This document shows, in pieces, positions 33,661 through 44,695 of a stretch of 64,000 nucleotides of DNA. Positions within the stretch are counted from its first letter, which is position 1, and each line of letters begins with the position of its first letter. The position numbers and the translations under genes were made by a program. The DNA comes from Cynocephalus volans (lineage: Eukaryota > Chordata > Mammalia > Dermoptera > Cynocephalidae), in NCBI RefSeq assembly GCF_027409185.1, contig NC_084469.1, positions 78,217,918 through 78,281,917 on the forward strand, in the 5' to 3' direction. The notes beneath the pieces are model-generated. The model had not been told where the DNA came from, searched no databases, and saw only the letters and a program-made list of their open reading frames with translations.

Positions 33661-34690
33661 TGTAAGTAAATAATATGACTAATCAGATTTTTTATTTCCA
33701 TCTCTTCTATGTTAGTTTTTGTTAAAGTTTGTCCATTTCAACTAAATTTATTTTAAGTTTACTGGCATAAATTGTTCATATACTCATAATATTTTCAGTG
33801 TTGATAGGATCTATAGTGATGCCTCATTTTACATTTCTGACTTATTCGTGCCTTCTATATACTTTTCTTGCAGTTTCATAATGAGTTTATTAATTTTAGT
33901 AGTTTTTTCAAGAATTAACTTTTGTCTTTGTTGATTTTCTTTGCTGTTTTTTTTCTATTTTGTTAACTTCTATTCCTGTATGTCTTTATACCTCTTCTGT
34001 TTTTCTATCTTATTGACACATATGCTTAACTCTTTGTTCATTTTCTCCTTTTTTTCTAATAAAGCTACAACTTTTTCTTAAAGCATGGGTTTATCTGAAG
34101 CTCATAACTATGTACAGTAGTTTTATTATCATTCACTTAAGATATATATGAATTTCCATTGTAATTTTTTTGACCTATGGATTTTTCAAATATGTACTTT
34201 AAAATTTACAAATGTATACATTGTTCTTTTTTCTTCTTTTTGTAATTGATATCAGGCTTAATTGCATTAGGGTCAGAAAACACGCTGATAATTTTAAATG
34301 TTAGAACTTTTTTGAGACTTGCTTTATAGACCATCAATATTTGTAAATATTCCATATGTTCTTGAAAAAGAAAGTGTGTTTTCTGCAGTTATTGGGTGCA
34401 GTGTTCTATAGATGTCTGTGAAGTCAATTTTGTAATTGTATTGTTCAAATATTCTAGATTTTTACTGTTTTTTTTTGTTTGTTCTTAAATTTCAGTGATA
34501 AAATAAGCACTTTTAGTTGTTTGTTCTGTAAGCTCCCACTGTTGATTGTGTACTTGTTTACTTTGTTTCCTTTCAATTTTTACTTTGTATATTTTGAGTC
34601 TATTTTATTAGGTGCACACAAATTTCTGGCTACCATATCTTTGGGATAAATTGAAAATTTTATCATTAGGTTAAGCCTTCTAGCATTATA

Positions 34691-35040
34691 GAAAATGGAC
34701 ATTTTCAAATGGAGCCTTTAGCCCAGACTACAGAGAAAAAGCAAACTGGTGGCCTTTGGGCCAGCTCCTGTTACAGACGTTTTATGGTCCCAATTTATTG
34801 TTAACTCTAAATGATTTTACACTAAGCATATGTTCCTCAATCCCCCACAGATCCCACCTAGTGTTTCACTCAGTTTAAGTTAGGCTTCTGGGCCCTTAAG
34901 GTATTTCAGTTTGTAAGCTCTGAAATAATTCAACATCATTAAGATTGTTCTAATTTCAAATGGTTGCATTGAAAGAGGTCTATCTAATGCTGTTTTTCTA
35001 AACGTATCAAATTTAGACTATTTTACAAGTACCGGCAAGG
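34691..35040 (-). repeat. inverted repeat, right arm
   Basis: Reverse-complement partner of 33334-33660. It carries a 17-bp extra piece ('gggcccagaagcc...', near 34881-34900) absent from the left arm. It lies inside antisense L1 text, so it was inserted or copied there. Intervening loop is about 1.03 kb. Confidence 0.9.
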
Positions 35041-35214
35041 GAATTTTTTAGCTTTTGTCTGATGTTAATATAGTTAAAACAGCTTGAAAAAGTTTAGTGG
35101 TTATATGATGTATTTTTTTCTGTCCTTTTATTTTTAACTTTCTGTATCCTTAAGTTTTAGATATATCTTTTGTAAACAACTTACAATTTTAAAATACCCA
35201 ATGATATTATAAAC

Positions 35215-35930
35215 AACATGATAGTGTTTTCTCAAAAAATTAAAAATAGAGCTACCATGTGATCCAGCAACCCCACTACTAGGTTTATATCTAAAGGAAA
35301 TAAAATCAGTATGTCAAAGAGATATCTGCACTCCCACGTTCACTGCAGCATTGTTGACAACAGCCAAGGTATGGAATCAACTTAAGTGCTCACCGGCAGA
35401 TGAATGGATAAAGAAAAATGTGGGATATATACACAATGGAATACTATTCAGCCATAAAATGAGGAAATTTTGTCATTTGCAACAACATGGATGAACCTGG
35501 AGGACATTATTTTATGTGAACTAAACTAAACACAGAAAGACAAATACCACATGGTCTCACTTATATCTGGAGTCTAATAAAGTTGAACTCACAGAAACAG
35601 AGAGTAGAATGGTGGTTATCAGAGGTTGGGGGTGGGGGGAAGATTGGGGAGATGTTGGTTAAAGGATATAAAATTTCAGGTAGACAGGAGGAATATGTTC
35701 AAGAGATTCGTTGTATGACATGTTGACTATAGTTAAAATGATGTACTGTACACTTGAAAATTGCTATGAGAGTAGATTTTAAGCGTTCTCAACACACAAA
35801 AATGATAAGTATGTGAGTTAATGCATATGTTAACTAGCTTGATTTAGTCATTCCATGATGTATACATATATCCAAATATCAGGTTGTACACCATAAATAT
35901 ATACAATTTTTGTTTATCAATTAAAAACAT
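35215..35930 (+). mobile_element. L1 3' end, sense
   Basis: It begins in ORF2 ('gagctaccatgtgatccagc') and passes through 'acacaatggaatactattca' and 'tttgcaacaacatggatgaa' to the 3'UTR 'gtacaccataaatatataca' and an A-rich end. 5'-truncated, with no intact frame. Confidence 0.85.
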
Positions 35931-35989
35931 ATCCAGTTGAAATATTGTGGCCTTTAATTAGAAAGATTGGCCCATCTATATTTAATGTA

Positions 35990-36169
35990 GACGACCCTCT
36001 ATATCCGTGGGTTTTGAATCTGCAGATTCAGCCCATTGCTGATTGAACCTACTGATGCAGAGGGCCAACTGGACTATGCCATTTTGTATAAGGGATTTGA
36101 GCATCCTCAAGTTTGGTATCCATGGAGAGTCCTGGAACCAATACCCCAATGGATATGAAGGGATGACTG
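35990..36169 (+). mobile_element. Tigger-type MITE, 180 bp
   Basis: TA flanks (35988-35989, 36170-36171) and imperfect inverted ends: the left 'gacgaccctctatatccgtg' and the right, reversed, 'cagtcatcccttcatatcca'. The centre 'tataagggatttgagcatcc' is typical of Tigger MITEs. It has no transposase. Confidence 0.8.
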
Positions 36170-36514
36170 TAATTACTGATATGTTTGAGTTTAAATTCGC
36201 AGTCTTACTATATGACTTCTATTTGTTCCACATGTTCTATGTTTACTTTTATCTCCTCTCTTATTGTATTCCTATCTCCTTTGTATTGATAAAGTAGTTT
36301 ATTATTTTATCCCCTCCTATTAGTTTGGAAGTTATACATTATTGTGTTATATGTTACAGCATTTTTAGTTTATTAAAATCTAATATTAATTGTTATTTTG
36401 ACCTCCTTTATGATAATACAAGGGCATTAAAACACTTTACATTTACTGCCTTCTGATATGAATAATTGTAATGTATGTATATACATATATAAATATAGGC
36501 ATATTTATATATAT

Positions 36515-37500
36515 ACAGGGACTTTCTTATGACAGAGAGGATACCACAAACCAGTGGTAAAAGATAGATCAGATGTTTTGGGAAAACTGGGTGACTGCTG
36601 TATGTGGAGAAAAATGAGATTGGATTCCTAACTCACACCATAAATAAGAGTTAATTCCAGATGGATTAAAGACCTAAATGTGAAAGGTAAAATGTAAAGA
36701 TAATAGAAGAAAGTCTATAAGAATATCTTTACAAATTTAGGCTAGGGAAACAGAAACCAAAATTAAGGATTTTTGTTCAACAAAGGACATCACATACATT
36801 GCAAACCAATGGACATGGGTCAGAGATATAGTTGCAATGTAGTGTATACAAGAAGCTCTTTCTAGTAAATAAGAAAATGATGCAGAACCCAAAAGAAAAA
36901 TAGACAAGTTGTGAGCATGTAATTTCCAGATGGAGCGATCTAGATGGTTGACAAGTACATGAACTAATGCTTAACCTCACATGTAATCAGAGAAATGTAG
37001 GTTAAGACAAGGAGATACTACTTTACATCCATAACATTTGTAAACATTAAGATGTTGAAGACTACAAAATGTTGGCAAGAATGTAGAGAACTGGAAAATT
37101 GTACATACTACTTTGATAGTTTAAACTTATTCAGGTATTCTTAGCACAAACCCGTAGCAGTATTTAGTAAAACTAAGCATTGTATAATTTAGCAATACTA
37201 TTGTTAGGACAAAAACTTGGGAGATACTGGTATATAAATGTACAAGGTGACATGCATGAAAATACTCATCACAGAATTGTTTGGGGCAGGAAAAAATTAG
37301 AAGCAATTTAGTCCATCAACAGGACTAACTTATAAAAACAACATGGTAGGTGAACACTGTAGAATATCATGCTGCAGTTAGAAGCAATGTCAGTAAATAA
37401 CTCATAAGGTCAGTGTTGAATGAAAAACATAAGAAACAGAATTAGATCTAAAGCACAATTTCATGTACGTAAATAAAAAAAAGTACATAGAATAATGCTA
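36515..37500 (+). mobile_element. old L1 ORF2 C-terminal part, sense
   Basis: 'taattccagatggattaaag', 'agagatactactttacatcc', 'aaatgttggcaagaatgtag' and 'tgaacactgtagaatatcat' are L1 ORF2 3' blocks, much diverged with many stops. The 3' UTR is not clear. Confidence 0.75.
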
Positions 37501-38189
37501 TTTATTTTCCAAAGGCACATAAAAATCTGAGTACTTTTACCAAACATTGACACGTACATTTACATTAGAGTGGTGCTCTTATGGGGTGGAAGCAAATGGG
37601 AGAGGCAAAATATAATGAAATAAAATAAAACAAGACAAGTTTGTATGGACCTCTAATGACAGAGTAATATCAAGGAGCATGATTAACTCGATCCAAGACA
37701 GGAGTTGCATTAAATTAGTGATTCCAAAACCAAAATTATTTATGCTACAATTTTTGCAGGACACTTAGGCAATGTACTTAATGTATTCTTAAAATAGTCT
37801 CAAGTAAAACATAAATATTTTATTTAAAGAGGGAGTTTTATATCATTACCATGAAGGGGAAACTGGTATATTTTCCTGTAAATAGAACGTAAGTGTGAAA
37901 GTATGTACATGGAAACAAAATAATGCTATGAAGTTCCAGCTGGATACTGTGGCTTGCTGATCGCTGAGTCTGAGGTCAGCTCTCTATTTGGGAAAAAGCG
38001 AGATTAGCAAGTCCAGAGTCACTAAAGATATATTAACACCAGCCTAAGATATTCCTTTTCTTTATAATCAGAAGAGGGGAAGAAAATTGAGAAAGGACTA
38101 TAATTTCATACATTGTGCTTCAGAAATACTTAATACCACATCTTTGTCTGTGCAATGCCTGAAATTATCTTGAGACCCAACTCTAATCT
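37501..38189. other. unassigned sequence
   Basis: No gene or family recognised; possibly decayed L1 flank at the start. Confidence 0.35.
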
Positions 38190-38325
38190 GGAAGCTCTGT
38201 GAGAGCAGGGTCCATGCGTCTCCTTCTCCTCCTCCTATCTCCCATGTCCCCTTTCACCACTCTTTACCCAATGTCTAGGACAGTGTCTGGTAATTCACGT
38301 ACTTAATAAATATATGTTGACTACA
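38190..38325 (+). mobile_element. L2 3' end, sense
   Basis: 'gtgagagcagggtccatgcg', 'gtctaggacagtgtctggta' and 'cttaataaatatatgttgac' match the L2 3' end. Confidence 0.7.
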
Positions 38326-38489
38326 TAAAAGCTACTTCTCAAAGCTTTGCTGACAAAGCTTGGACATCCAGAGGCTTGGAAGGAAAGAAAGAGCGTCCTC
38401 TTTGGTGTTTCACTAAACTGCAATATTGTAATCTCTTCCTGATGATTTCAGGAAGCGGGGCGGGGGTGGGTGATAGCAAGAAATCATGC

Positions 38490-38610
38490 AAGGAGTCCGG
38501 AAACCTAAGTTTTATTTCTGGCTTTGCTGTAACTTTGTGACTCCGGATCAATCATTTATCTTCCTTGCATCTTTTTGCTTCTTCACTTATAAAACAAAGG
38601 GGTTGGATCT
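38490..38610 (+). mobile_element. MIR fragment, sense
   Basis: 'tttatttctggctttgctgt', 'actttgtgactccggatcaa' and 'cttcttcacttataaaacaa' are MIR blocks. Confidence 0.65.
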
Positions 38611-39000
38611 GGAAATGGCGAAGATTTCCTATAGTTCAGGATTTAATGGTGAAAAAGAAAACATTATGAAACAACCATAGGGATAGAAGAAAAGAGAAAA
38701 TTGTTCCTATATTGTGGGGTGACTTTGGAAATTAATTTTGAGGAGTTTTGGCAAGAAGCTTTCAGAAGAAAGGCTAATGACTAAAACAGATATAGAAACA
38801 GTTATAATGGAAGAAGGATTTGCTAGCTCATTATCTTTAAAGGTAATTGAAAATGTTTCTCTCTACTGAAGGCAGGAATATTTCTATTTCTTTATTCAAA
38901 GGATGGTGCTTCACCATTTTTATGTTAAGAAACAGCTTTCACTACACACGGTAGACATTTGTAACTGGAGAAATTATCCTCTATGTAAATATCGCCCAGT
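38611..39000. other. unassigned sequence
   Basis: Nothing recognised. Confidence 0.4.
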
Positions 39001-39110
39001 AAATTAATCAAACTTCTACTGTGCATTTACTAAATGTCAGGTAGCTTAGTTAGATGCCTCAAAGACAGAGAACAGAAGGTTCCTTCCCTCAGGGACTTTT
39101 AATCTGGAGA
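39001..39110 (-). mobile_element. L2 3' end, antisense
   Basis: 'tctactgtgcatttactaaa', 'tgtcaggtagcttagttaga' and 'ccttccctcagggacttt' are reversed L2. Confidence 0.6.
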
Positions 39111-39540
39111 TGTTGAATGGAGAATCATTTAGGTCCAACCAGGAAAAGAAACACCTCCAAGTAATTAAAATGAAGGAATTTAATGCAAAAATGGTTACAC
39201 AGTTGATGGAATCGTTGAGAAGCCAGCAGGGGTTGATGAGGTAAGCCAGGAGCTGGTGTGGACCTGCTACGAGGATGATCTAAGAGGCGTGGAAAAAGAG
39301 ATGGCCCATGGCAAGTACGGTAGAAATGCCAGAATTCACATAGAAGATGGTGAAAGTAGAATTAAAAGCCCCCATGGGGTGATTATGTGCCGTGGAAGGG
39401 CTTGGAGGACGTACTATTAGTAAGGAAACAAGAAGTGCGCTGTCAAGAGGGACACCGACATCACTTAGAAGTTCAGTGTTGGCCTCGGCAGGCAAGAACG
39501 ACATGTAGGAGACACTGTAACAGAGCTGGCCTTACTAACA
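39111..39540. other. unassigned sequence, possibly ERVL-related
   Basis: No confident assignment. It lies directly upstream of the second ERVL relic in the same region and may be part of it. Confidence 0.3.
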
Positions 39541-40720
39541 GCAATGGGGAAGACTACATTCTGTGATAATAGAGGTCAGCTGGTGACATTTAACGGCTAG
39601 GTAGACATTTATTGTAATGAGCGGAAAGTTTGGAGGAGCAACCAGGAAGGCCCCTCCTGCAGAGAGTTATCAAGATGGTTATGAAAAATGGCACCTCCAG
39701 CGGCAAAATAGAGGAGCAGCCAAAAGAGTACTAGTCAATCTGCACAGTCAAAAGAAACCAAGGATGGATGATCAGCAGGCAGAGAGCAATCATCCCCAAT
39801 AAAAAGGCATAATCCCTTGCCCAGTTTTGCCAGATATGAGCCAGTTTTCAAATCTGAAACCCAGTGAGAGGCAAGTTCTCCAGGAGAAGGGGCTCTGCAA
39901 CACCACGGCAAGCACTTTAGGCTTCCCCCAAAGGGACTTACGGCCACTTACTTGTGTAGCTGTATGCTGGGGAAAGGGGAATGCCCAAATATTTAAAGGA
40001 CCATTGGGCATAGGATCCTAGTTGTCATTGAAATCTAGAAGCCCGAAGTGTTGAAATGACCTCCTTTTTAGAGTGGAGGGACCAGGTAATAAATGAAATC
40101 CTGGCCACAGTCCAGCTCACATTAGCTCCATGAGGTTTGTGGACCCACCTAGTCCTCCTGTCCCAGTTTCTCAAATGTGTAATTGGGATAGACATTCATT
40201 GTAATTGGTTTAAACCATACATTTGGTCCTTGGCCTACAGGGTAGGAGGTATAGGAAAAGGCAAGCTAAAGGCTCTGCAACTGCCTCCTACTTCCTAAAT
40301 TGGTAAAGATAGTCAATTAAATTCTCATCCCAAGGGGGATGGAAGAAATTAGTGCCACCCTCAAAATCCAAAGGATGCAGCGGTTGTGGTCCCTGTCATA
40401 TGTTCTTTCAATCTGTATGAATGCAAAAGTTGGGCCCCTGAAAAATCTGGCCTCTGCAAAAATAAGATGGATTCTGGAAAATGGCGGTGGATTATTGCAC
40501 TGCAACCATGCAGTAGCCCCCGTTACAGCCACTATACCCGATGTGGTATCTTTGCTAGAGTAGATGAACAATTAAGCAGATTGATATGCTTTCTGGGAAA
40601 CCCAGCCCGTGACAAAAGACTTTTCTTTCATTACTAGTCAAGCATGAAACACTTGCAGAAGAACAGATCTATGAGGACAGATAGGAAAGAAACCTCGCAA
40701 AACAAGTGGAAACCAAGGAG
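39541..40720 (+). mobile_element. second ERVL-like pol relic, sense
   Basis: By eye it aligns with the first relic. 39750-39960 pairs with 4480-4700, sharing a 'cagatatgagccagttttca' type block and 'caccacggcaagcac'. 40060-40110 pairs with 5270-5310 ('taataaatgaaatcc'). 40340-40390 pairs with 5710-5755 ('gaagaaattagtgccaccct'). 40510-40560 pairs with 5860-5900 ('gtatctttgctagag'). All are broken by stops. There is no intact gene and no bracketing LTR that I can see. Confidence 0.6.
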
Positions 40721-41455
40721 TGCTGTTCCAGAAATGTCACTCGAGAATGTTATTGCTCTTTCTGCCCATAATTACATCCATAACCCCAGCTGAATGCTGG
40801 CAGTGGCGTGTTTTGTAACATGTGACCCAATTCTTCTTACCAAGTTGATTGCCCCAGTGGTGAGTCCTTGGTCCAAGGATAATACTTTTATTTGCTGGCC
40901 AGTAATAAGTGATTTGGGTGGCCTGGTGTGGAAACATGATGAGCCAGGTCAACCAATTCTCCACTCAGGAATTTGGAACAAGGAGACAGAAACTGAGCTG
41001 GTTAACTATTGTGCATAGGGGAGGAGAGGGGCAGTCGGGGCAGTTTTGGAGTGGCTAGTAGAAGCTCTGTGCAAGAGGACACAGATTAGTAAGAGGGTAG
41101 AACGTAGCAGATGCACTCAAAGTTGAGGGGAGGAGAGGAGCCTTGATTCTTCCTGGCTTCTCAGTTCCAGTTCCTGTGGAGCCCACCTGGGCTCTGGTTC
41201 TTACCTTTGGGTTCTGTGAGATACCTCTAAGCACATTCCTCAGATGGGCTAGATTGAGTGCATCTCTTTTTCTTGCAACCTAAGAGCCTTCCTAGAATCG
41301 AAGCTTGAGGAACATCACTTCCTGTTTGATTTATCATGTCACTTTCTTTCTTATATTATTAGATACTCTCTATGTGTTGTTTTCATCTCTCCACTTAAAC
41401 TGTGAGCCTTTTGAGTTCAGTGTTCTATATATTTTAGGGAAGGCTAATAATATAG
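40721..41455. other. unassigned sequence
   Basis: No gene found. It may include further ERV-derived sequence after 40720. Short frames at 40737-41018 on both strands lack motifs. Confidence 0.35.
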
Positions 41456-41459
41456 TCAT

Positions 41460-41575
41460 AATAATGATATTAATGATAATAGCTCATATTAACTCTGCTT
41501 TTACTACGTGCCAGACACTGGGCTAGGTGCTTTACATCGACTGTGTTTTATAGTAAGTGCTTTAGTGTGAGCAGT
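41460..41575 (-). mobile_element. MIR/L2-type fragment, antisense
   Basis: 'tagctcatattaactctgct', 'tttactacgtgccagacact' and 'gggctaggtgctttacatcg' are reversed ancient-SINE 3' blocks. Confidence 0.6.
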
Positions 41576-41579
41576 TATT

Positions 41580-41665
41580 ATTATCACTGACAATAATTAA
41601 TTATTGTTATAATAATAATATTCTAATAATATTAATTATTATTAATAAGAATTAATAATAATTTG
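41580..41665 (+). repeat. AT-rich (TAA/TTA)n-like low-complexity tract
   Basis: Almost only A and T with ATTATT/AATAAT units, partly self-complementary, so it can fold as a hairpin. Confidence 0.85.
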
Positions 41666-42485
41666 GTTGTTTACTCAGGGTATGTAGGGAATACCTTCAT
41701 ACTCTGAGTATACAACCATAGAAAATAAACTTATAATACAGCTGGAGGGAGGAAAGAAATAATTTATTCTTGGGGTAGTATTTTTTTCTTAGGGTTTCTT
41801 TTTCCTTTCAACAAAAATTATACATGCTCATTAGACAAAATTTGGAAAATACAGAGGAGAATAAATAAGAAAATAAAAAGAATCATCTTTGTATTCCCCA
41901 TTACAGATAACCATTGTTAATAATTTGTTGCATATCTTTCTGGTGACACGCACACACATACACACACACATTTGTGATGTTTTTCCTACTATACGTTTGG
42001 ACCACATGAACCCTTCCCATGCCATTAAATATGCCTCTAGGACATGACTTTTAAAGAGCCATGCAATATCTCTGTATGATCGGCATCAGGGAAGAGTTGT
42101 AAGCAATGGAACAAAGGACCCTGGGAGGTTGTACCCTGGGGGACTGTGAACTCCTGCCTCTCTTGAGGGTTCCGGGCATGTTTCCATCTGGAGCAGGAGG
42201 AAGGGGTTGTATGACCTCTGGAGGGCACTGTTTCCAAAATTCTTCTGAAAACCAGAAATTCTTGAATCTCTTTTATATCCTCCCTCTTTCTGCTTTCTTC
42301 ATCTTATGTTGCTTTTGAAAATCTTTGCTCTCGGACACCTTGAGGTTCTTGATAATTGGTGCCTTGGGGTTGGTCTGCACAGGGTCTAGGTTCTGGGATC
42401 AGCTGCAGATGGCCCATCCCTCCTGGACCTCCTTTGGGGTTTTCAGTTGAATCTTAGATGCTGGTTAATTTCCCTGAACAACGCC
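41666..42485. other. mostly unassigned; ancient LINE-like tail at 41810-41985
   Basis: 41810-41985 ('aaaattatacatgctcatta', 'cccattacagataaccattg') resembles an ancient LINE 3' end, with a CA tract at 41951-41969. The rest is unassigned. Confidence 0.4.
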
Positions 42486-42493
42486 AGTAGCTA

Positions 42494-42507
42494 CCAGCAG
42501 ATGGCGC
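42494..42507 (+). promoter_or_regulatory. CTCF site: predicted CTCF-binding site
   Basis: CCAGCAGATGGCGC fits the 14-mer CTCF core consensus CCASYAGRKGGCRS at every position, on the + strand. Flanks 'gtagcta' and 'tgtgacc' are GC-moderate. It lies in sequence I cannot assign to a repeat. CTCF sites mark insulators and loop anchors, and orientation matters. Binding is not shown by sequence alone. Confidence 0.6.
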
Positions 42508-42511
42508 TGTG

Positions 42512-42970
42512 ACCAAGTGTGTCTACCTAGGTGATTTACACAAGCCCTTGAAGGCTTTAAATATTTATCTACGAAATTCAATAAAGCTGTTCATCAAATC
42601 TAATGCTAGGAATTTGGGCAGCCCATGAAAATATTATAATATTTTGCCTGAGGTTCCAGAATCCTTTTCTGTACGGTGTGTTTGTGTATTCAGACTCCTG
42701 ATATTTGTTTATCATCAGCAGGAAAGAATTCATGTTACATATTAGAGGTTTTGCATGAGACCAGACCTGGGAAATCTTCCTAAAAATTTTCTCTAGATAT
42801 TTCAGGGATTGCAAGTTCTTCATCTGACTAAGAGGTCGTGCAGGTTAGGCACTAGGTTTGATCCTTCTCTGTATCCTCAGCACCCAGCAAGTGCCTGGCA
42901 GACAGGAGGTGCTTCATGAACAAATCAATTCAGGGAGGGAAAATGGTTAAGGTTATTTTGTGTTTTGAAG
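42512..42970. other. unassigned; L2-like end at 42845-42925
   Basis: 'tctctgtatcctcagcaccc' and 'agcaagtgcctggcagacag' near 42869-42905 look like an L2 3' end. The remainder is unassigned. Confidence 0.5.

Positions 42971-43002
<32 letters not shown>
42971..43002 (+). repeat. (GT)n microsatellite
   Basis: About 15 GT units ending in 'gcgcatgtgcgtg'. Alternating purine-pyrimidine, Z-DNA prone. Confidence 0.95.
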
Positions 43003-43004
<2 letters not shown>

Positions 43005-43214
43005 ATGTGCGTGCTACTTCCCCCAAGAGAAGTTTAGAAATGCATCTTGTTGTCACAATGATTGGGTAGGCGGCTGGGTGAGAGGGGTCTCCACTGGCAT
43101 TTAGTGGGCAAAATCGAAGGATTCTGAACATGGAGGAAAGAATTTGGCACAAAGAATCATCCTATCAATAATGCCTTTTGCTCTCCCTTTAAGAAGCCTT
43201 GTATGACTCCTTTC

Positions 43215-43370
43215 TAGCTGGTGATGTTACACAAGCCACGTAACTTCTCTGAACCTCAGTTTTCCTCATCTGCAAAATGGAGATATAAACGTTCACGTGA
43301 TTAACTGGTAGAATTGTTGTGGGTTTCAAATAAGTAACATGTGTTAAACTACTTTTGCAAATTATCAAGC
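43215..43370 (+). mobile_element. MIR, sense
   Basis: 'acaagccacgtaacttctct', 'gaacctcagttttcctcatc' and 'tgcaaaatggagatataaac' are MIR blocks. Confidence 0.85.
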
Positions 43371-43549
43371 ATTAGATGACATAGCAACCTTCCTTGGTCC
43401 ATGGGGAAGCTTTACCCAGCAGTCTGGCCTCACTGACCACAGTGCTGTCACCAGCTGAGACCTGAGTCACACTGGTGAGATTCAAACCTTTTTGCGCCTG
43501 AGTCTTCAACATCTCAGTCACTAGTTTCATTCTCATCCTGGTTGCTCAA

Positions 43550-44278
43550 GGTCCAAATCAAAGCTCTCTTTGATTGCTCCTTTTCCTTCACCACCAAAAT
43601 CAATCCTTCAGCACTTATATCCATTTTACATTCAAAACTTAGTTCAAATTTGTCTCTTCTCCCCTTCTTTCCTACTTCTGCCCTAGGCCAGCTGTGGCCT
43701 GTGGTCTCCTGAGTGAACCACTGGAGCTAACTGATATCCAGACTTCTACTCTTGTCCCCTTCAGGACACCCTTCTATGCAGAAGCCAGAGTGAACTTTTA
43801 AAGATGTCATTGGATTGTGTCACTTCCCTGCTTCAAATCCCCCACTGACTTCCTACTTCCCTTGAAATTAGAGCCATTTCTTCCATTGGCTTATGAAGCG
43901 TTGCATGCTCTGGTCTTCTCTAACACCTTCTTGGAACTTATCCCATGTCACTGTCTCCTTGCTCAACACAGTGCAAACTACCCAAACTACCGAACTCTTT
44001 CCTGCTTCAGGAGTTTTGCTCTTGCCGTTCCTTCTACTCAGAATGATCTTTCCAGGTCTTCAATTCTCAGTTCAGATGTCAGCTCTCAGAGAGGCTTCTG
44101 CTGGACTTCCCGTGTAGACTCTATCCTATGATCTTGTTTAATTTCTTTTAGAATGTGATCACTTTGAAATTATGCCATGTGTTTTTATCTGCAGAAGCTT
44201 TCTTTGAGTTGTCACTGCTGTGTTTCTAGAATCTAGAACACTGTCTAACAGATAGGTAGAACTTGTTGATTTGCTGAT
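43550..44278 (+). mobile_element. L2, sense, long fragment
   Basis: In L2 order: 'tcccctgcttcaaatccccc'-like text (43826), 'tatgaagcgttgcatgctct', 'tgcttcaggagttttgctct', 'tcagatgtcagctctcagag' and the 3' end 'tagaacactgtctaacagat'. About 730 bp of decayed ORF2/3'UTR. The 104-codon frame at 43817-44131 falls in this L2 and is not a host gene. Confidence 0.85.
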
Positions 44279-44279
44279 G

Positions 44280-44695
44280 AACAGAAGGGTGGTTTTGGTT
44301 CAGAGTTTCTCAAACGTTGTGTTCAAACTGTCAGCCAGGGCTCAGTCATCTGAAGGCTTGTCTAGGGCTGGAGGATGTGTTTCTGAGATGGCTCACCTAC
44401 GTGGCTATTGGCAGGAGGCCTCGTTTCCTTGCCACATGGGCCTCTCCAAAGGGTTTCTCATGACATTGAAGCTGACTTGCCCCAGAACAGGCAATCAAAG
44501 AGAGAGAGAGCAAGGGGGAAGCTGTGATGCCTTTTATGACCTCGTCACATTTGCCATATTCTACTGGTTAGAAGAGAGCCACTAAGCTCAGCCCGCACTT
44601 AACGGGAAGGCAATTAGATGCCACCTTTTGGAGGGAAGCGTGTTGAAGAATTGGTGGATGTCGTTGGAAACCACCACACCCAGGTCAACAGGCAC
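44280..44695 (+). mobile_element. ancient interspersed repeat, class unassigned
   Basis: 'acaggcaatcaaagagagag', 'gccttttatgacctcgtcac', 'gccatattctactggttaga' and 'tcagcccgcacttaacggga' belong to a widespread mammalian repeat with an (AG)n-prone spot (44498-44510). I cannot name it. A 104-codon frame here has no motif. Confidence 0.45.

Larger units (their letters stand above)
33675..36480 (-). mobile_element. old L1, antisense, interrupted three times
   Basis: L1 ORF2-type text in reverse: 'agttttttcaagaattaact' (near 33900), 'tatacctcttctgtttttct', 'gtgttttctgcagttattgg' (near 34377) and 'gaaagattggcccatctata' (near 35960) continuing at 36172. The inverted-repeat arm (34691-35040), a sense L1 tail (about 35215-35930) and a Tigger MITE (35990-36169) lie within it. 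Confidence 0.7.
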
